DNA of 64,000 nucleotides from Zantedeschia hybrid cultivar (GCA_030544215.1 JARZZO010000001.1:40637670-40701669); one strand, 5' to 3'; shown: positions 35,601 to 50,600, counted from the stretch's first letter. Notes: generated from the sequence alone by a model not told the origin. Translations and numbers: made by a program.

Positions 35601-38600
35601 ATTCCAGTATGATCCAAGAAATACAAGCTCATGGGTTACATGTTAAGCCCCCCACTCTAAAAGAATTATCAGAAAAATATCTTGATGTAGAGGAAATCAA
35701 GCAGTACATTTGTTCATTTAAGAAGAAGTGGGAGAAGTATGAGGTTACCTTGATGTGTGATGGATGGTCAGGAACTACAAAAAGTAGCCTCATTAATTTT
35801 ATTGTGTACTACGACAGACAAGTATTCTATCATAAATCAGTGGATGCATCAAATAGGATATGAAATCATGAGTACATTCTGGAACTCATGGCCAGTGTTA
35901 TACAGGAAATTGACGAGAAGTACATTGTTCAGATGGTAACAGATAATGCCTCCACATACAAGAAGGCATGAGAGGATCTAATACTTCGTAGACCTCATCT
36001 ATTCTAGACCCCATGCACAACCCGTTGTATTGATTTGACGCTTAAAGAAATTAGACAGCGAGAATGTGTCAAGAAGTGGGTTACCAAAACACAGAAGATT
36101 ACACGATATATTTCATTATGTTTTGAGACTGATGAGGGATCATATATATGGTAAGTTGTTGAGGCCTGTCATCATATGATTTGCCACAAATTTCATTGCC
36201 TTACAAAGTATCTTGAAACATGAAGTAGGTCTGAAACAGATGTTCAAAAGTGACGAATGACTGCACTTTAAGTTTGCTGTGACAGACGACGGAAAGAAAA
36301 TTGGGAGTTTGGTAAGCATGTAAGATTTTTTCATTGAAGATAAAGCTTATAGTACAACTTATTAACTATTATATGAGGTCTTGTACTGCGTCGATGGAGA
36401 TCGAACATCAACCTTAAGGTTGGTGTATGCCAAACTAGAGGCTGCAAAGAGGAGAATATTTGCAATCTCAAGAAAGTATGCCCCAAAGTTTCTGAATATT
36501 ATATAAATATAAAAGAGGTGGGATTACCAGATAGGTCGAGAGTTGTATATGGCAGGCAAAAAATTTACATTTAATGACAATTATTTCATATTTTTTGAGT
36601 GATGCTTGTGGGTTGATGTATGATGCAACAATCGCACTTTTCTTGCAGCATATTATTTCCATCCGACATTCCAGTATGCACATGAGTTGGCGTACAATGA
36701 TGACTTGATTGTGGTCGTGACAATAGTGGTCAACTGACTCGTGAATGTTCCTGATGTGGCAGTGGAGGCGATTAACGAAGTAGGGTGCTCAATCTGTTCT
36801 TTGTTGATTGCATCTACTACGCAACAATCTTAATAATGTTAATTACGTAGATGAAATTCTTTCGGGAGACAACATGGACCTTTGGTCAGCCTTTAGCTAT
36901 AGTTGGCCATGAGAAATCTGATGCTGGTATAAAAAAATTGTTTGAAGAAGAGTTGCACATATTTGTCTTTTCATTTATACCTATTTTAATAGACACTTCT
37001 ATTATTTGTTTTGCAGTTGAGTGTTGGTTGAATTTTGGTAAGTCTACACCAAAGTTGAGAGAGAGCCATCAAGGTCTGGTCGCAGACATCTTGTTCCAGT
37101 GGATGTGAGCGGAACTGGTCTACCTTTGTACTCATATATACAAAGATCAAGAATCGCTTGCCACACATTTGGTTAGACAAGCTTGTAATGCGCACTACAA
37201 TGTGAGGCTCAAGATTAAAAATTTGCAGTGTGATGCAAAGAAGGGACAGGGTGATTATGATCCCGCTAATCTTAGTTACTTGTAAGATGATGAAGATCTT
37301 ATGGTTGCTTGGGTTGCCAGAACAACAGATTGTAGGGAGCCAGAACTTGATGGGGACGTGAGGCCTAATGAGTGCCCTTGTCCTAACACATTCTTGGAAG
37401 TAGCAATATTAGTAGCAGTAGGTCAGGGGGGAGATCATAATGATGAATATATTGTTGGACAATCCGAAGCTCCCGAGCAGGTACAAAATCATGACAAGGA
37501 GATTGACTTAAAAGAAGATGATGATGGTGATGAGGATCAGTTGGTCTCAAGGGACATAAGTACATCGGTTCATGATGTTGATGCAGAGTGGGAGCAACTA
37601 ATGCATGGTCCTTCATCTTTACATCCTCCAGTTGTACCTGTACCTCAGCGTCCTTCATCTGCATCTCAGCATAGATCTCATCCATTTAGATCTCAGCCTG
37701 TACAGAGTGCAGGTGCACAACTTTCTAGTTAGAGTTTACGTCATTCTAATGCCTCCCGGCTAGTGTAGCCCAGAAGCAAGCTGGTGGGAAGAAGCATGTT
37801 CAAAGGGGAATAAGGGATGAAGTAGTATGAAGTCCCAGATGTCAAAGGTCTTAAGAAGATCCAAAAAGGGTAAGAAGAAAGTTGCAGTCCCAGATGATCC
37901 ACTTGACATCACAGACTTAGACACATTAGATCCTAATGATCAATCTGAGATGCTATCTCCTTCTGATACTAGAGTGTCAGAGGATAGATTTGATTCATCA
38001 GTTGGAGATGACACAAATGATGGTGATAAGGGAGGGTGTGGTGTTGGTGTTAGTGTTAGTGGTGGTAGTCGTGGTCGTGGTGTCAGTAGCAGTAGATCAG
38101 GTGCCAGCAACGGTATTCATGGTCATAAGTGAGAAATGATCATTTTTACTGAGGAGAATCAGTTAACACATGTTATTCAGGATACTGACTATGGAGCTCG
38201 TCAGGCACATGACTTTATAGAGGCACTGCCTAACGCTCTGATAAAGGTTCCATATCGTCAAGGGGGGGCAGCAGGTAGACATGCCAAATAAGAAATATGC
38301 TACTTATCGTCAGATGATGAGCATTATTATGATCCCGAGCTAGGCTCTATCATGTATAAGTATGGATTGCACCACATTATAAGAGAATATGATAGGCTGA
38401 GCACACAGGATGACAGAAGTTCAGGTGTGGGACAATATAGTTCGGATGCATCAAACTCTTATCGGTGGCTACATACAGGATATAAGAGTGTATCTTCTTA
38501 TGGTGGTGATCATTTGGTCTCAAGTTACCAACAACCAACATTGATTCTATATAGATACTATACTTTAAATGCATATCCATACGGTGGTCATAGTTATGGT

Positions 38601-41600
38601 GAATGTGTATCTTATGTTCCTACAGTAGTTTAACCACTAATGTACACACCGAGTGGTGTGGCATATCAGCAGTACTTAACAGATTATCAGTATAGATGTA
38701 ACTTCTATATGACTTGGAGTCAATATCAGGACTACATGTTGTCCAACTACCATGTTCAGTTATTAGGAGATTCTGTGACGGGGATCTATAGCTATGACAT
38801 GTTTGCCCAGTATCTATATTGGGACCATTCTTGGTGTTTAATTATTTACTTTTATTATAGTCTTATACTACTATACTTCAATTAAAGATCATGTTCTTAA
38901 ATAATTATATTCATTCTTCTTTTGTACATATCACGTGAGCGACGTCATCCGGTATGGGATTATAGGTACACAGTCTTAGGAGATCGACATACCTATTGTC
39001 TTTATTGTGGACACCTTGTTAGCGGGACCCATCGTTTTGCGGAGCATCTTGGGGGATACGTAGAGATAACATCTCACGTCTTTCAGTCCCCGTGATGTAT
39101 GTGTACTGTTCTAGATGTTTCTACGTTTAGAGGAAGGATCATCTAGCACGACATGTAGATAGTCGACAGTTAGGCTACATATATCATCGAATCGTATATC
39201 TTTACTTACGTCGACAGGAGGATCTAGGATGAAGATTGTGGATGATGTGTAAGCATTCTTTTTAGAGTTTCATATTTCATCCACTGCTGTGTTATGACAT
39301 CCCCGCATTACAAGCTCATAAATACTATCTAAATCTTTCTCATAATGTGGTTCTATCATCTAAATCCGTCTTACACATAGATCGACCAGTAAGACATAAA
39401 ATTATAGTAATAAGAAGCACTCACACCATATGGAAGTAAAGGAGAATACTATATTTTATTAAACATGTTCTTATACAATTGGAGTACAAAAGAGGACAAA
39501 AGTAGAGTACTTAGTCGATGCTTATAAAAGCAAGTGTTTGCCCACTAACTGATATTACAAAGTAGTTGATTTGACACAAAATTAAGGTTTCACATCTTTA
39601 TATTAGTGCCTGGGTTCCTTTCTTGAAAATAATAATTTAAGAAACATCATGAATTTCAGTTGAGAACTAAGTATGGATCATTTACTCCCTACTGCAACTT
39701 AGAGCTCAACACATATGTTCGAGGAAAGAATAAAATGCAATGTCATAAGAAAAATACATGCGATTGCTTGATCTAGCGATAAATATGAAAAAGTCTTTAA
39801 CATCATAATAACACAACATTGAGTTCTTTGTAGGACATTGAGCTATTTTCTTTTAACTGGTTATTTAACATTTTGTTTTATGTTCATGCATGTTATAAAT
39901 ATGTGGTGACAAAATAACAAAAAAATCATATATAATCTAAAATCTTCTTTCTTAGAGCTGAAATACGATCAGGTGTTACTGTGATCCTTTCATTCAATTT
40001 CCTTTTAGATCTATCTTGATGGTCGGTCTCTCCTTCGACCCTGTAACTCATCGACATAAAGGAGGTAACGGGATATATCACTCACCCGTAGTCTTTATGT
40101 CATTGAGCATATTGCCCAAGGTTCTTGGCTGACTGGAACTCATAGCCTAAAACTATGTCGTCCTGGGTCTAGTCTCGAGTGCACGCAAGTAGTTTATCTA
40201 GTCACTGTCCCAGGATGTCCTGAGTCTGGATTACTAGACCTCTTTAATTAACCCAATAAGTCTTATTCTGAGTCACAAGTTGACCGGTCTTTCTTCTTTT
40301 TCAATTCAATAGGAGACACCCTGTCTTTCTTTCATTTGTAACAATGACCTATGTCCCATATCCCTAAGGACAGATCTGAGAGCCTTACCTACCAGTGAAG
40401 TGTTGTCGACTTGTTAATAGTAGGGAAAATATCTCAAGAAATTCACTAATAACATAATCTTTGTCATAAAACATATCCATAGTGAAGGAAGAGGAATACA
40501 AGGGTTGAAGAGGCTGTGAAGAGGTTCGGCTGGCTCTCTCTCTCAACTAGAGAGGCCGGCCAGCCCTCACATAATTATATATATTAGGGCAAACGAAATA
40601 CAAAGACCAGTGATTGTTCTGCCCCTGTTGACATAACACACAGGGGTAAAACCAGAATAAAACATAATAACAACTAGAAGATTGACAAAAGACATAACAG
40701 TCCATACACTTAACATCTATTTATTACCACACTCCCCTTCAAGCTGAACATGGATATTTAGCATACCTAGCTTGCCAATCACATTTGAAAATTGCTCATT
40801 TGGAAGACCTTTAGTGAATTCGTCTGCAAGCTGCTGTCCAGTATTTATATAGGGTAGGCATAAATCCCCACTGTCTAATCTTTCTCCAATGAAGTGCCTA
40901 TTAATCTCATTATTCTTGGTCCTGTCATGCTAGATAGGATTATTGGCAATGTTGATAGCAACCTACAATAGAGCTTCATCTGTAGCTGTACTTTCACTCC
41001 AAGGTTCTAAAGTAAAATTTTTAACCAAACAAGCTTAGCTACAGACTAAGCCATGGCCCGATATTCAACTTCTACACTGGATCTAGCACATACAGACTGC
41101 TTCTTGCTCTTCCATGTTACAAGATTGCCACCCAAAAACATACAGTAACCTGTTGTAGATCTCCTATCATCCTGTGATCCAGCCCAATTAGCATCAGTGT
41201 ACCCTTTTAGAGCAAGATGATTGCTCTTAAAAAATAAAAGACCTTTTCCCGGGCAGGACTTTATGTATCTTAGAATTATGTCCACAACTCCAATATGTGA
41301 TGTACGGGACACATGCATAAACTGACTAACTATACTAACAACATAGGCAATGTCAGGCCTAATTAGAGATAGATACAACAATTTTCTCACTAGTCTCTGA
41401 TATTTCCCTTTCTCCCTTTCAGACAAATTTTACCTTCTGAGATACTCAGTCTATGATTTGATTCGATAGGTGTATCTGTAGTTTTACATCCAAGCTTCTC
41501 CGTTTCTTTTAGCAGGTCTAGTGCATATTTGCACCGACACACATAAATTCCTCTAGATGATCTAGTCACTTCAATGCCTAGAAAGTACCTCAGCTGCCTC

Positions 41601-44600
41601 AAATCCTTTATTTCAAACTCTTTTGCTAGATTTTTATCGAGAGTGCAATTTCAGCATTGTTGTCTCTTGTGATAATCATGTCATCAACATACACTAGTAA
41701 AACCACAATTTTACCATTAACCCATTTTGTAAACATAGTATGATATGCATTTCCTTGGATGAAGTCATATCTGACCATCGCTGCTCTGAATCTCTCAAAC
41801 TAGGCTCGAGGGGACTATTTTAGGCCATACAGAGCCTTATTCAATCTGCACACTTTGCCACCAGTGATCATTCCTAGAGGTGGCTGTATATACACTTCTT
41901 CTGTAAGCTCACCATTCAAAAAGGCATTTTTGACATCCAGCTGATACAATTTCCAAGAATAATGGGCAGCCATAGCAAGAACCACTCTAACTGTGTTCAA
42001 CTTGGCCACTGGTGCAAAGGTTTTCTCATAATCAATTCTATACGTTTGAGTAAACCCTTTTGCAATACACTACTATCAGCTCTAAACTTAGTGGTGTACA
42101 CCTATGTTGATCCAACCAGCTTCTTCCCTTAGGGAAGATCAACAAGAACCCAAGTACTGTTATGTTTGAGGGCATCTATTTCCTCCTCCATAGCCTTCAC
42201 CCACTGTTGGTCTCTAGTGGTCTCTGTGAACGTTAGTGGATTTGAACAAGAAGAGAGGGCAACAATAAAGGCTATGTAAGAAGGAGATAGTTGTGAGTAA
42301 CATAAGTATTTTGAGATAGAATGTTGCACTCTCGTACACCTTTCCAGACAGCAATAGGTTTCTCAAGATCATGCTCATGTTGCACAATTTTAGCTAGAAC
42401 AACATCATAATCAATGGGTTAAACCAAGGTTCAAAAACTTGGCTCGGATCGGCCGAGTCGGACCGGTTTTGGGCCGTCCGTGCTGATCCCGAGTAACCTG
42501 GCCGAGTCCAGGACTCGGATCGGACGATCCGAGCCGGATCGGCTCGGATCGGCCCGACCCGGCCCCCAACAGCTAGTTTGACTAGCGTTGGGGGTCAAAC
42601 TAGCCGTTGCTAGCCGTTCCCAAACGGCCAGCAATAGCTAGTTTGGGCCTTTGGGGTCTATTTAACCCCCCCCCCCAAGGCCCTCCTAAGGCTCCACAAA
42701 TTTCCTTTGAGCCTCCTAACATTCTTGCTCTTTCTCCCATTCTCTCGATCATAGAATTCTCTCTCCATCTCTCCCACGAGGTCACTACTAGTCTACTACA
42801 AGCTCTGCGATCTCTCATCTTCTTGTGTTGTGAAGGAATGACATCTCAAGGTGCTGCTGAGCGGTCATCCGGGAATCCTCCTAGCGTTGATCCTGCTTGG
42901 GGTCATTGCACACTAGTGGACATGGGCCAAAGAAAGGTACAATACAAATATTGAAACCAGGTCATCTCTGGCGGGGTCTACCGATTCAAACAACATCTTG
43001 CTGGAATAAAAGGTGAAGTTGCAGCATGTACTCGAGTTCCTTCAGAGGTTAGGATCCAATTTCGAACTTATATGAAGGAGAAGGAATCAAGCAAAGCAAG
43101 TACTGCCAGAAGAAGACAAGAAATTCGAGAGGAATTGTCTGAACCAACGCGAAGGTCTGATGCTGGAGTCCGGCTTGATGGAAATAATCAACCTATAAAT
43201 GTTGATGATTGGGATACAAGTAAGTTTCTTATTTAATTTATTTTCATGTTCTTCATTTAACGTTTTCAGACAAATAGTTATAGTAGATTAAATTTTTTTC
43301 TTTTACATTTAAGACTGAATTGCGACGTGCAATGGAAGCAAGCCGGCGGTCTTTTGCAGATGATGACTTATTTCGGTAAACTGGAAGATATGGAGGATAA
43401 GGAAGTGGCTTCACACCTTTTGCACAAGGGAGTACTAACGCCGACATGAGCACTAATGTATGCAACGAGCTGCCTCAGGAGTTCATTAGAGTTGGAGATC
43501 CTAAAGTAGGTCCAATAGATCCCTTGCTCACCAAGAAGAGGGATAAACAACCTTCTATTAGTGCTGCATTCAAGAGCTTAAAACTTTGTAAGGAGAAGAT
43601 AGGGAGAGCTACATCTAGGTGGTTTTTCTATAACAGTATCCCTACTAATGCTGCCAAGAGGCCATATTATGAGTCCATGATCGAGACCATACAAGAAGTT
43701 GGCAAAGGGGTTGAGGGACCTTCCCCATATGAGATATACAACAAGTATTTGGATACGGAAGTTGATGACATCCGAACATACATTACATCATTTGAAAGGA
43801 TCTGGGATGAGTATGGATGCACTTTAATGTGCTATGGATGGACAGGTACATAAATCTTATCTTCATTTTTTCTTAAATTAGAATGGGTCTCTTTCTGATT
43901 TCTTATCACGTTTGGAACTTTACAGGGACAACAGGGGCGCCAGACCTCTCTCCTGGTTCCCACTGTAGCGGAAAGCATGGATTGTGGAATCGGCCGTTTC
44001 CTATTCGAATCGGAATCGGCGGGTTCCGATCCGATTTGGGGGGGAATTTACTGTTCCCCCCCACCGATTTTTTTTAAAAAAAAAACGGTGGAAATCGGCC
44101 CGAATCGGACCAAATCGGGGCCGGACCGGCCAGATCGGCTGATCCGGGCCTGATTTGGTCCGATTCGGGCTCTCCCGGATCTCCCCTTAAGGGGGGATCG
44201 GGAGGCAGCATCCGTGACCCTTCCCCCAGCCCCTCCCCCTCCCCCGTTCGCCGCCGGCCCGCCGCCGCCGGCCATCTTCTTCTCTCTTTTCTCTCTCTCT
44301 CTTTCTCTCTCTTTTTCTTTGAGATCTCGACCGAAAGGAGGGGGTTTTCATCCCATCATCGTCGGCCAGCCGTTTGGGAGCCGCCGCCGCCGTTGTTGTC
44401 GCTGTCACCGCCGCCGTCGACGTCGGATTTTCTTTTTGCATCCCGATCCGAGTTTTGGTATATTTTGATCTATTTTTTTTTTAAATTCTAAAAAAATTAA
44501 AAATGATGTATGATTGTGTATATTATGTACATCTATTAATATTTAGGTTAAAAAAAATTTAACATGTTGATGAGACAAAATTCTCAAAATTAGCCCTAAT

Positions 44601-47600
44601 TAGGGGTTAAAAATTGGGACTTTTGTATAATTAGTGTAATTAAGGTTCAATTGAGTGTACCAACCCCTCAATTGAACTTATTAAAACATAAATGTGTATT
44701 TTTTTACATTAATTGTATGTTGATTAGATAAAATTCTCAAAATTAGCCATAATTAGGGATTAAAAATTGGGACTTTTGTATGATTAGTGTAATTAAGGTT
44801 CAATTGAGTGTGCCAACCGCTCAATTGAACTTATTAGAACATAAATGTGCATTATTTGCATTAATTGTATGTTATTAGTGTTAATTAGTTAAAATAAGCC
44901 CTAATTAGGGATTAAAAATTGAGATTTTTGTATGATTAGTGTAATTAAGGTTCAATTCAGTGTGCCAACCATTCAATTGAACTTATTAGAACATAAATGT
45001 GCATTTTTTTGCATTAATTGCATGTTATTAGCGTTAATTAGTTAAAATAAGCTCTAATTAGGCGTTAAAAATTTGGGTTTTTGTATGATTAGTGTAATTA
45101 AGGTTTAATTGAGTGTGCCAACCACTCAATTGAACTTATTAGAACATAAATGTGTATTTTTTGTATTAATTGTATGTTATTAGCGTTAATTAGTTAAAAT
45201 TAGCTTTAATTAGGGGTTGAAAATTAAGACTTTTGTATGATTAGTGTAATTAAGGTTCAATTGAGTATGCCAACCACTCAATTAAACTTATTAGAACCTG
45301 ATTGAATTTTTTTGGTTTTATGTTATGCAGGAATATGGCAGAGCAATGACTTCATGAACAGGATGTGGAGCAGCATGGTGCTGATCTTGGTTGGCAGCAT
45401 TGCACACTAGTGGACAATGTTAGGAGGATGGTCAAATGCAACTGGTGTGGAAAAGAGATGGGTGGTGGCGTCTATCGCCTAAAAAATCATCGTGCTGGCA
45501 TATCAGAAGACGTCAGTAGAGGTGAGTCAATCCCACTGGACTTGAAGAAGGAAATGAGGACTTATATGATGGGTAAAAAGGCATACAAAGATTTATCATC
45601 TCAACAACACATGGATTTACAAGATGAGATATCAAGGCGTCAGAGACGAAGGGATTACAGTCTACCTGTTCAGCGCCCGATCAATTTAGATGATAATGAG
45701 GAGGAGGATGATGAGGAGGATCCAGATGACCTTGATGCATAGTACACCAGAGCTGTTCGTGCCAGTTTACGGACAAATAGAGAAGATGAGGACCGGTGAA
45801 AAGGCATAGGATCATTAGGTGGATCAGTGCCTACTGCTTCTCAGTATGGGAGATTCGTTCCTAGAGGTTCTTCTGGTCGCAGGACTGTTAGTTCTATGTT
45901 GAGTTGTAGACGGACATCAGATGTGGCACGCAGTCATATGGACCAATTTTTGTAAAGATCAAGATCTGCTAGACAGCTTGGAATCAAATAAGCATTAAAA
46001 GGAGTCAAGGCATCAACAAAAAATGTCTTAAAAGGAATTGTGAAATGGTTTTTATATACAGGTGTGCCAGCACATACAACATCTAGTCCATATTTTCAGA
46101 CGATGGTAGATGCAATTGCAGATGCTGGGATTGGTGTAAAGGCCCCCACACCTCGCTACACTTATGATGTTGGGTTCGAAGAAGAGTATAATGACTTGAA
46201 GGTATGGGTCAACAACTTCAAAAATGTGTGGAGGGAGCGTGGTTGTACCATCATGTGTGATGGTTGGACAGGGACCACAAGAAGATCCATGATTAATTTT
46301 CTTGTGTAGCAGCGAGGATACTGTTTTTTTGAAGTCTGTGGATGCCTCAAACAGAATAAAGAATGCTGATTATTTGTACAGGTTAATGGATTACGTGGTA
46401 GAGAAAATTGGTGAAGAAAATGTTGTGCAGATAGTTACTGACAACGAAGCAAGCTACAAAGCAGCCGGTAAATTGTTGATGCAGAAGAGACACCATTTAT
46501 ACTGGGTGCCTTGTGCAGCACATTCTATTGACTTGATGATGGAGGACATAGGTAAAGATCCTTTTGTTGCTGAGGTGGTACAACATACTCAGATGATTAC
46601 GAGATTTATTTATACTCACAACAGGATCTTACATATGATGAGAGAACATACAGGTGTACGGGATCTTCTTCGTGCTGGCCTTATCAGATTTGCATCCAAC
46701 TTCATCTCTTTAGAGAGTATGAGTAAATACTCTTATCAGATTTGCATCCAACTTCATCTCTTTAGAGAACCTGAGTAAATACAAGCATCAGTTGGCCCAG
46801 TTAGTCCACTCTGACGAGTTTCTGATACATATAGGGACACTGAGGGCCGATGCTAGAGAAGTTGTGTTGGCAGTGCAATCGCTAGTTGGGGAGAGAAGTT
46901 TTTGGGATAAGGTTTCTCGCTATCTGAAAGTGGTTGAGCCTCTGGTACGTGTTCTGAGGTTAGTTGATGGAGATGACAAAAATGACATGGGATATTTGTA
47001 TGAAGCCATAGATAGAGCAAATGGGCAATTGAGCGAAATCCTTCTTACTTCTCATGACAAATGGTGGAGGATCATCAATGATAGATGGGAGTCGACTCTT
47101 CATCATGATCTTCATGCTGCTGGTTAATTCGTCATCTATTCAAGTTGATTTTATGTTATTAATTTTAATCACATTTAATTTTATAACTAATTAATACTCA
47201 ATTTATATGCAGGATATTTTTTCAACCCAAGGTATCAATCAGTATAGTGAGAGTGTGTATAATGACGGAGAGGTCTTTCGAGGCACAACTAACGTGATTA
47301 TTAGAATATCAAGGAATACGAATGAAAGGATAGATACCTTAGCAGAGGTAACATACAAAGTAGGAGTTTATGAAAATACATGCGTCTATCATTAACTTAT
47401 GTCATTTATATTTATTTTGTAGATGGAGAGATTTAAATTGAAGATTGACATTTATGGAGATGATGACGTCAGGGCTGCATTAACGAGGACAACTCCAGGT
47501 GAATTGCATAATAAATAGTCAAATACTCAATTTAATGATACTACCAGTCCACATATGATTATTAATATCGTCGTCTTCTTATTTTTTTCAGCAGTTGAAT

Positions 47601-50600
47601 GGTGGATCCAGATTAATTACAGACAAGCTCCCATAAACCCTTTGGCGTATGTTGCAGTGCGAGTATTCAGTCAAACCACTTCCAGTCGTGTGAAAGAAAC
47701 TGGAGTACATTTAGTCTCATTCACATGAAGGTTCGTAACAGATTGGGGGTTTTTAGGCTGGAGAAGTTAGTGTACTGTCACTACAACATGCGCCTAAAAA
47801 TCAGGCAGATTCAGGAAAGACAGAGGCTTGAAAAACAAAGATTCATGGAGTTTGCTGGCAGACCAGTTGATGAGCCTATACATTAGATTGATATTGATGA
47901 ACTGTTAGATGAAGAACACCCACTGCATTCTTGGGTGGAGAGCAGAACAGCCAGAGATGCACAACCTGAGTTTGATCTTCAGGATCGGAGTTGGGCAGGA
48001 GGTGAATTAGATGCAGTAGTTGCTCGAAATCCTTAATTTTAGACAACACAAGAAGGATGTGTACTTGTTCTTCAGAGGCGCCGAAAGTTAGTCACACTAG
48101 AAGACACTGCTAGAACTTCTGCCTCTCAGCCAGCACTCAGGAAATCAGCTACTCAGGTGGATCCACAAAGAAGAAAGGAGAAAGAGCCAGCGAGACATTC
48201 ACTGCAGTCATCTAGCAGCAAAAAGAGAAAACAATAAAAAAGAAAGTCTAAACAACGAGTGGACCCATCGGAAGAAGAAGGGAGAGTTCAGCAGATTGGA
48301 GAGACACTTGAGGACACCCTAGGTTTACCACCTCACTTGGCCAGCATGTATGAGGCAGAAAGACAAACCTACATGCGTAGAAGAAGGCGGTTGAGGAAAA
48401 CAAGTCAAGTGCGGAGTGATGACTCTACTGAGGATGATGATGATGAAGATGATGAAGATGGTGATGGTGATGGCACTGCTGCTGGACTATCAGGAGGTTA
48501 TGTACTTGGGAGTAGTTACACAGGATACGAAGATTACTCCGCACCTCCCAGTCATTCTGAAGGAACTTAAGGCCAAAGACAAGGACAACAAAGGGGATTT
48601 GAAGGTCAACAGAGACAGGCATGATGTGATTGGCCCCCATAGTAAGATGCACCTTCTTATCCGCTCATTTTTCACCCCCCTACACTGCCGTATTCAGACA
48701 TCAAGAGCACTACTGAAGGGTACTCTAGATCTCCACCTATACAGTATGACATTTTTGTCCCTCCAACACAATCAGGAGAAAGTTCAAACCAACAACCTTA
48801 CACACATAGAGGTATTCAAAGAGGATTCGAAGAACTTATGAGCCGGATGATGAAGGATCACAAATGTGATCTTTCTAAGGTATTTTTCAACAATAATGTC
48901 TTTTTTAATTAGTGCACAACAAAAATTATTAGTTAGTTAGTTCTCTTTAATGTTTATTTTTTATGGATGTAAATGAATTGCATTCATTCTTATTGTACAT
49001 CAATTGAATAATATGTATGTAATTTTTTCTGATGTTTTTAATTTTTTTCTGATTTTTTCTGATTTTTTTTTTTTAATCCGGCCGAGTCGGACCGGCCGGG
49101 CTTCGTCCGGGTGGCCGATCCAGGTCGGATCGGGTCGGGATCGCCGAGTCCCGATTCCGGGTCCCGATCCGACCCGGAATTCCTTGGTGGAAAGAGCAGA
49201 ACCACAGGGAGAGATGATCGCAGGCCCCAAAGAACCTAGAACAATGGGTCCGAACATGTTGCTAAGTGTTTTTCTGGTCTTTTTTTCTCTCTGCTGCAGA
49301 GCTCCTCCACCAGGGTGTCTTGGACGCTCCATCGGGCAAGGGAAGAAGACCAACCAGTCTAGGGTTTTACTCATCTCTCTCAAGCTTTGATACCATAAAG
49401 GAAGAGGAATACAAGGGTTGGAGAGGCTGTGAAGAGGTGCAGCTGATTCTCTTTCTCAATTAGAGAGGCCGGTTGGCCCTCTCATAACTATATATATTAG
49501 GGCAAACGAAATACAAATACTAATGACTATTCTGTCCCTGTTGACATAACACACGGGTAAAACCATAATAAAACATAATAACAAGTAGAAGACTGACAAA
49601 AGACATAACCCCTACACTTAACATCTATTTATTACTACACATAGGAATTAAAGTCTTTACATAATCCCGGACACAATCTTATCCTCTTTATGAAGGGTCT
49701 TGTTCACAATTATAATTTCTCATGAATTAATAACTTTGATCATATGTCCGGTCTTTACCCCTTTTTGTGAAAAAGGATCTTTAATCTTTTTCTGGGCTTA
49801 TTCCTTCTTTTTAGAAGGTCTTTCACCATCTTAAAATTTTATTTCATGGCGAGCATTTCAATTCCTTATGTTAAATCACAGTACTCATCTTCACATATCA
49901 CCACATGGGTGTATAAGTACCTTTGTCATGAAAATCAATGATAAAGTAAATCGCAAGTTCAACACGTAAAACATCTGCTTTAATCATGTATTCTCATATA
50001 GATGCGATAAAATATAATTTTTTAGAACATAGATATTATGCTTCTCCTGTTTGCAAGATTTTCTCAACTCCCTCGAGTTGAGCAAATCTTGCATGATATA
50101 AAAATATGAAGCCATTATCGTGTGAAAACATTGTTTAAAATCTGAAAAGATTTTTACATAACCTGTCCTTATTTATGACATACTATTTCCTTTTTGGCCC
50201 CCTAAAGAACCCAAAAATGGTTGAGGAGAAGGTAAGTTGAGTATTATCCTCTAAGAATAGAAATCCAAACGTAAGGGAGCTCCTCCGGCCCGTGCGTGGA
50301 GGAAACCGCCGCTGCTGTCCCGGGGTCGGTGATTCCTCCGCCGCAGCTCCCTCTTTCTCCTTATATTTTCTTCTCTATTTAACTTTCACAAGCTCTCGCT
50401 CTCTTTTTCCTAATCTTCTCACTTCCCTCTTCAACTTCTTCTTCTTCATCACCTTCAAAATCTCCTTCTATCTTACTATTTTTCCTTTCCCCGTGCTATC
50501 TTCTCTCTCTAGCCGGTTGGGGTGGAACTGGCAGCATCCTTCTCCCTCTCTTTCTCTCTCCTTTCCTTTCTCTCTCTCTTTGCAACGCACCTCTCTTTCT

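Larger units (their letters stand above)
43926..49187 (+). mobile_element. hAT-C: longer BED/DUF659 hAT element
   Basis: The 5' part has a GATCGG/CCGAATC motif array (43990-44175) and a GC- and CT-rich leader. A tandem array (44575-45300) and the transposase (45336-48900) follow. The 3' end (49074-49187) carries CGAGTCGG motifs and finishes CGGAATTCCTTGG. The copy at 53058-56230 belongs to the same family and has the same 3' end. The left terminus next to hAT-B is not certain, and no clear 8-bp target duplication was found. Confidence 0.7.
40478..49644 (-). mobile_element. Copia-C: reverse Copia element with TSD CATAG
   Basis: LTRs of 249 and 244 bases (40483-40731, 49396-49639) start TG/TA and end ACA. 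They are flanked by CATAG at 40478-40482 and 49640-49644. A PBS (complement TGGTATCAAAGCTTG, 49381-49395) abuts the right LTR and a purine tract (complement of 'tccccttc', 40733-40740) abuts the left. RT and RNase H remain at 40990-42420. Gag, protease and integrase are absent; in their place are the hAT-B and hAT-C sequences. By eye roughly nine of ten LTR positions agree, so the insertion is not very young. Confidence 0.88.

Noticed and set aside
48416..48841. 141-codon Met/Asp-rich frame (and its counterpart at 54463-55029) as a separate protein.
   Set aside because: It is a shifted reading of the acidic hAT tail; the correct frame (48259-48570, 54303-54617) reads Glu/Asp runs at the same place.
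42416..49195. A single hAT insertion from 42424 to 49187 with TIR CCAAGG/CCTTGG.
   Set aside because: The 8 bases outside each end (GGGTTAAA and TGGAAAGA) do not match, and the interval holds two different transposase N-termini, so it is at least two elements.
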